Notes under the pieces: generated by a model
What the model was told of the DNA's origin: nothing
Seen by the model: the letters and a program-made list of their open reading frames with translations, nothing else
Database searches by the model: none
Assembly: GCF_000378725.1 (NCBI RefSeq)
Contig: NZ_KB900368.1
Span: forward strand, 124,001 to 188,000
Source of the DNA: Peptoniphilus lacrimalis DSM 7455
Lineage (GTDB): Bacteria; Bacillota; Clostridia; Tissierellales; Peptoniphilaceae
Direction: 5' to 3'
DNA length: 64,000 nucleotides
Shown here: piece after piece, positions 61,419-64,000 of the stretch
Numbering within the stretch: position 1 is the stretch's first letter
How the letters are laid out: each line of letters opens with the position of its first letter
Translations under genes and position numbers: made by a program

Positions 61419-62145
61419 TTTTTTCAAGTTCTTCTAAGATTTTGCTCAAAACTTCTGATGAATTTTCATGAAATACAATATCTGCATGGTGATCATAGGG
61501 TGTTGGGCTTTGGTTTATTATGATTAAATTGTCTGCATATCTTGGGAGCATATTTACTGGTGATACTGTAAGGGATGTGCCGACTACTATTAGGGTATCT
61601 GTGTCTTCCATCTCATCTATTGCATCTTCAAAATCTTTGGGCATCATATCTCCAAACATTACAACATTTGGTCTTAAAGTTCCTCCGCAGGTGCATTTGG
61701 GAGGAATTTGACCCTGGTCTACTTTTTCTTTTAATAATTCAAAGGGATATGTTTTGCCACAGTCCATACAGTGGATGCCACGAGTTTCTCCATGAACTTC
61801 ATATATATTTGAGCTTTGTGCCTTGTAGTGAAGGTTATCTATATTTTGTGTTATTATTCCCTTTATCAGTCCCATTTTTTCCATCTTGGCAAGGGCTAGG
61901 TGACCTTTGTTTGGTTTCTTACTGTTTAGGTCGAGAAGAATTTTGTAACCTTCCTTATAAAATTTTTCAGGCTCATTTAATAGCCTATCTTTTGACAAGC
62001 TCCTTACGGGATCCATATCTTTATAATATCCGTTTTTTCCTCTGAAATCGGGTATGCCTGAATCGGTTGAGATTCCTGCCCCTGTTAGTGCCATAACTTT
62101 TGATGAATTTTTTATCAATTGGCACGCTTGTTTTATCTTATCCAT
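61408..62145 (-). CDS. cobB: Sir2 NAD-dependent protein deacylase
   Basis: The 245-residue sirtuin has GAGISTDSGIPDFRG (about 22-36), TQNIDNLHYKA, the catalytic VHGE and a zinc-binding CMDC/CTCGG (four Cys), then VGTSLTVSPVNMLP. It removes acetyl or other acyl groups from lysine using NAD. It is a short form, like CobB. It follows the CPBP gene by nine bases. Confidence 0.95.
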   Translation of the reverse strand: MDKIKQACQLIKNSSKVMALTGAGISTDSGIPDFRGKNGYYKDMDPVRSLSKDRLLNEPEKFYKEGYKILLDLNSKKPNKGHLALAKMEKMGLIKGIITQNIDNLHYKAQSSNIYEVHGETRGIHCMDCGKTYPFELLKEKVDQGQIPPKCTCGGTLRPNVVMFGDMMPKDFEDAIDEMEDTDTLIVVGTSLTVSPVNMLPRYADNLIIINQSPTPYDHHADIVFHENSSEVLSKILEELEKNDL

Positions 62146-62154
62146 TAGTCCTCC

Positions 62155-63081
62155 TTAAAAAACAATGTAATAGTATATTATATATAAAATTACAAGACCT
62201 AATATTGGTACAAAATTAAATAAATCTATGCCTTCAACTTGCCTGTAAACTAAACGGCCTTCTTTATTTTTCAAACTTTCTTTTTTGAAATGTTTAAACA
62301 AGAACTTAAGTAATATTGATGATATTATTGATATCAGAATTAAAAGAATGATGATAAATAGTTGCAGTGAGCCGATTTCCCTTGCGATTTTTGTCTGCCA
62401 TAGAAGTTTAAAAAAGTCATCTCCCACATATCTTGAAAATAAAACTGCTATAACATTATTTGTAAAATGGGCAATAATTGCTGCATATATAGAGTTTGTC
62501 AAATTCAAAATATTTGCAAAAAGTATGGCTAGCAAAAGTGGTGCCATAAAGTTTTGTATGTCGAAGTGGAAGAGGGCAAAAACAAGTGATGACATAAGGA
62601 TTGCAAATTTTGAGCCGAATATCTCATAGGCATTCATTACTGTTGCTCTGAAAAAGACTTCTTCACATATGGCTGGAACTATACAATAAAATACAAGGTA
62701 GTTATACATAGATGTGTCTAGGGTTATAAGCTGATGGGTGCTGTTTTTAAATTCCATTACACTAGAAAATAATGACATGAAAAGTCCATTTAGAAGTAAA
62801 ATAATGGGATAGGCTAGTATAACTATTGTTATTGTAAAGAAAATATCTTTGAGAGAAATTTTATTTAATCTCAAGATTGATCTTGTGTAACCTGTCCTTG
62901 CAATTAAAAGTGCTGGTAGGAGTACAATCAATAGTTCTGTAATAAGCTGACCAAAAAAGTCATATTTTTTCTGTATGTCGAAACCTATTGTCAGAAAAAC
63001 TATGGCTAGTATTAAAATTAGGGTGTTTACTGAAAGTACATTCAAATACTTTTTCTTATATTTTCTTATTTTTTCACTCAT
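62155..63081 (-). CDS. CPBP-family intramembrane metalloprotease
   Basis: The 308-residue membrane protein has about eight hydrophobic segments. The Abi/CPBP motifs are EEVFFRA (about 142-148, catalytic Glu pair), FALFHFDIQNF and FTNNVIAVL. Family members are putative prenyl-protein or bacteriocin-immunity proteases. Here it sits between hpt and the sirtuin gene, with an eight-base overlap to hpt. Role unknown. Confidence 0.9.
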   Translation of the reverse strand: MSEKIRKYKKKYLNVLSVNTLILILAIVFLTIGFDIQKKYDFFGQLITELLIVLLPALLIARTGYTRSILRLNKISLKDIFFTITIVILAYPIILLLNGLFMSLFSSVMEFKNSTHQLITLDTSMYNYLVFYCIVPAICEEVFFRATVMNAYEIFGSKFAILMSSLVFALFHFDIQNFMAPLLLAILFANILNLTNSIYAAIIAHFTNNVIAVLFSRYVGDDFFKLLWQTKIAREIGSLQLFIIILLILISIISSILLKFLFKHFKKESLKNKEGRLVYRQVEGIDLFNFVPILGLVILYIIYYYIVF

Positions 63082-63604
63082 AGCAATATATATATGGTAT
63101 GTTTCTGTAGTATTTGCCGTAATTTAATCCGTATCCAACTATAAATAAGTCATCTATTACAAAGCCGACATAATCTGATTTTATATCAACTTTTCTTCTT
63201 GATGGCTTGTCTAAAAGTGTAACTGTTTTTATTGATAGTGGATTCTTTTCTCTCAGATGGTTTTGGACATAATTCATTGTGTATCCCGAATCTAAAATAT
63301 CATCAATGATTAATATATTTCTGCCACGAACTTGGGAACGGACATCTGAAATTATATCTACAATACCTGCTGATTTTTCTTCATCTCCATAGGATGAAGT
63401 TGTGATAAAGTCTATCTCAATTTTTTTGTCTGTGTAGTTACTAATCTCTCTTATAAGGTCGGCTGCAAAAATAAATGAGCCTCTTAAAAGGGAAATTGCA
63501 AGCAAGTCCTCTCCTTCTATATCCTTGGCTATATCTTTGGCAAGGCTTTGGACTTTTTCTTTTATATCTTGTTGTGTAAAAAGAATTCTCGTGTTATTTT
63601 TCAT
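63074..63604 (-). CDS. hpt: Hypoxanthine phosphoribosyltransferase
   Basis: The 176-residue enzyme has the PRPP motif ILIIDDILDSGYTMNYV near 96-112 and the N-terminal LLRGSFIFAADLIR. It salvages hypoxanthine or guanine. A GGAGG precedes the ATG. It is the first gene of a minus-strand run with CPBP, cobB, methyltransferase and hslO. Confidence 0.95.
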   Translation of the reverse strand: MKNNTRILFTQQDIKEKVQSLAKDIAKDIEGEDLLAISLLRGSFIFAADLIREISNYTDKKIEIDFITTSSYGDEEKSAGIVDIISDVRSQVRGRNILIIDDILDSGYTMNYVQNHLREKNPLSIKTVTLLDKPSRRKVDIKSDYVGFVIDDLFIVGYGLNYGKYYRNIPYIYCYE

Positions 63605-63658
63605 ATATCCTCCATTTCTTATATTATAACAAATGAATAGATAATTTCCATTAACTAA

Positions 63659-63687
63659 TTGCCTTGGGTAGTTATTTTATATATAAT
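63659..63687 (+). promoter_or_regulatory. Promoter of the DUF4364 gene
   Basis: TTGCCT (63659-63664) and TATAAT (63682-63687) are 17 bases apart, 25 bases upstream of the GTG start. Confidence 0.75.
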
Positions 63688-63712
63688 TGAAATTAAGGGA
63701 AGGTGATGATGG

Positions 63713-64000
63713 GTGTTAGACAAAGATATTGCAAAAAATAAGCTTATTATTTTGTATATTATAAATAATTTTAATCATGAATTGGAAGAAAGTGAACTGA
63801 ATTTTTTGGTTCTCAATATGGAACTGTTCAACTATTTTTACTTTAAAGAATGTCTTTGTGATATGGAAACTTTTGGTCTTATTTTATTTGATGATAATAA
63901 AAAATATTATCTTTCAGAGATTGGTAAAAATACCCTTGATACCTTTATAAAGGAAATTCCTCAAGATTTCTTGGATAAGCTTAACGCTTACAGAGATGAT
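63713..64000 (+). CDS. DUF4364 protein, 5' end (partial)
   Basis: The frame starts at GTG 63713 behind AAGGTGAT and is open to the end of the window (96 codons). It reads LDKDIAKNKLIILYIINNFN, then a helical region and YYLSEIGKNTLDTFIKEIP, the winged-helix-like pattern of DUF4364 proteins, a family of unknown role that is widespread in Clostridia. Confidence 0.82.
   Translation, partial: MLDKDIAKNKLIILYIINNFNHELEESELNFLVLNMELFNYFYFKECLCDMETFGLILFDDNKKYYLSEIGKNTLDTFIKEIPQDFLDKLNAYRDD

Noticed and set aside
61575-62045. A 156-codon plus-strand frame across the sirtuin gene
   Set aside because: It is antisense to a well-supported Sir2 gene and codes for Leu/Cys-rich sequence with no site or motif.

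Overview
The window is low-GC, AT-rich DNA from a Gram-positive anaerobe. The evidence is strong Shine-Dalgarno sequences, three T-box leaders, Firmicutes-type L10 and L20 leaders, the phoH-ybeY-dgkA-cdd-era-recO-glyQS-dnaG-rpoD macro-operon, electron-transfer flavoprotein genes and an SLH-domain surface protein. A member of the Clostridia/Tissierellia (Peptoniphilaceae-like) fits best; this is an inference from gene content and not a database match.

Layout. 0-7.3 kb: end of etfBA (+), then the ribosomal genes rplL-rplJ and rplA-rplK-nusG-secE-rpmG on the minus strand, split by a plus-strand bioY-bioD-bioA biotin operon. 7.3-35.9 kb: mainly minus-strand housekeeping genes, namely an uncharacterised protein, a DinG-like helicase, TrmL, a FAD oxidoreductase, BrnQ (T-box), MetNIQ (T-box), ThrS (T-box), an RNA methylase, infC-rpmI-rplT (L20 leader), a uracil permease, a two-component system divergent from a small plus-strand redox operon (CXXC micro-protein, polyferredoxin, TlpA-like lipoprotein), a proline peptidase, a nucleoside ABC transporter and an NlpC/P60 hydrolase. 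36.0-36.4 kb: RNase P RNA. 36.4-50.3 kb: one long minus-strand macro-operon from phoH down to a Nif3-like gene.

50.3-59.5 kb is the accessory part. It holds a plus-strand sigma-factor gene overlapping an N-acetylmuramoyl-L-alanine amidase gene, then a tandem array of GGGACTGTCCC units, a REP-associated tyrosine transposase (RAYT), a RelB/YafQ toxin-antitoxin pair, and a DUF1659-DUF2922-YvrJ operon. It ends with a repeat-containing membrane protein and a 928-residue S-layer-type protein. GGGACTGTCCC/GGGACAGTCCC palindromes occur through this region, in intergenic DNA, inside one coding sequence and as the apparent terminator of metQ 36 kb away. Two near-identical ~110-bp elements bounded by the same palindromes look like non-autonomous mobile elements. 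59.2-64 kb: convergent tRNA-Cys and tRNA-Leu genes, then hslO, a methyltransferase, a sirtuin, a CPBP protease, hpt and the start of a DUF4364 gene.

The two most interesting proposals are these. (1) The sigma factor, amidase and YvrJ (a one-helix, holin-like protein), with DUF1659 and DUF2922, may form a dispersed, sigma-controlled lysis or release cassette analogous in layout to UviA/UviB or TcdR/TcdE. (2) The RAYT and the surrounding palindromes form a Gram-positive REP/RAYT system in active or recent expansion. Functions are assigned from motifs read by eye; no searches were run.
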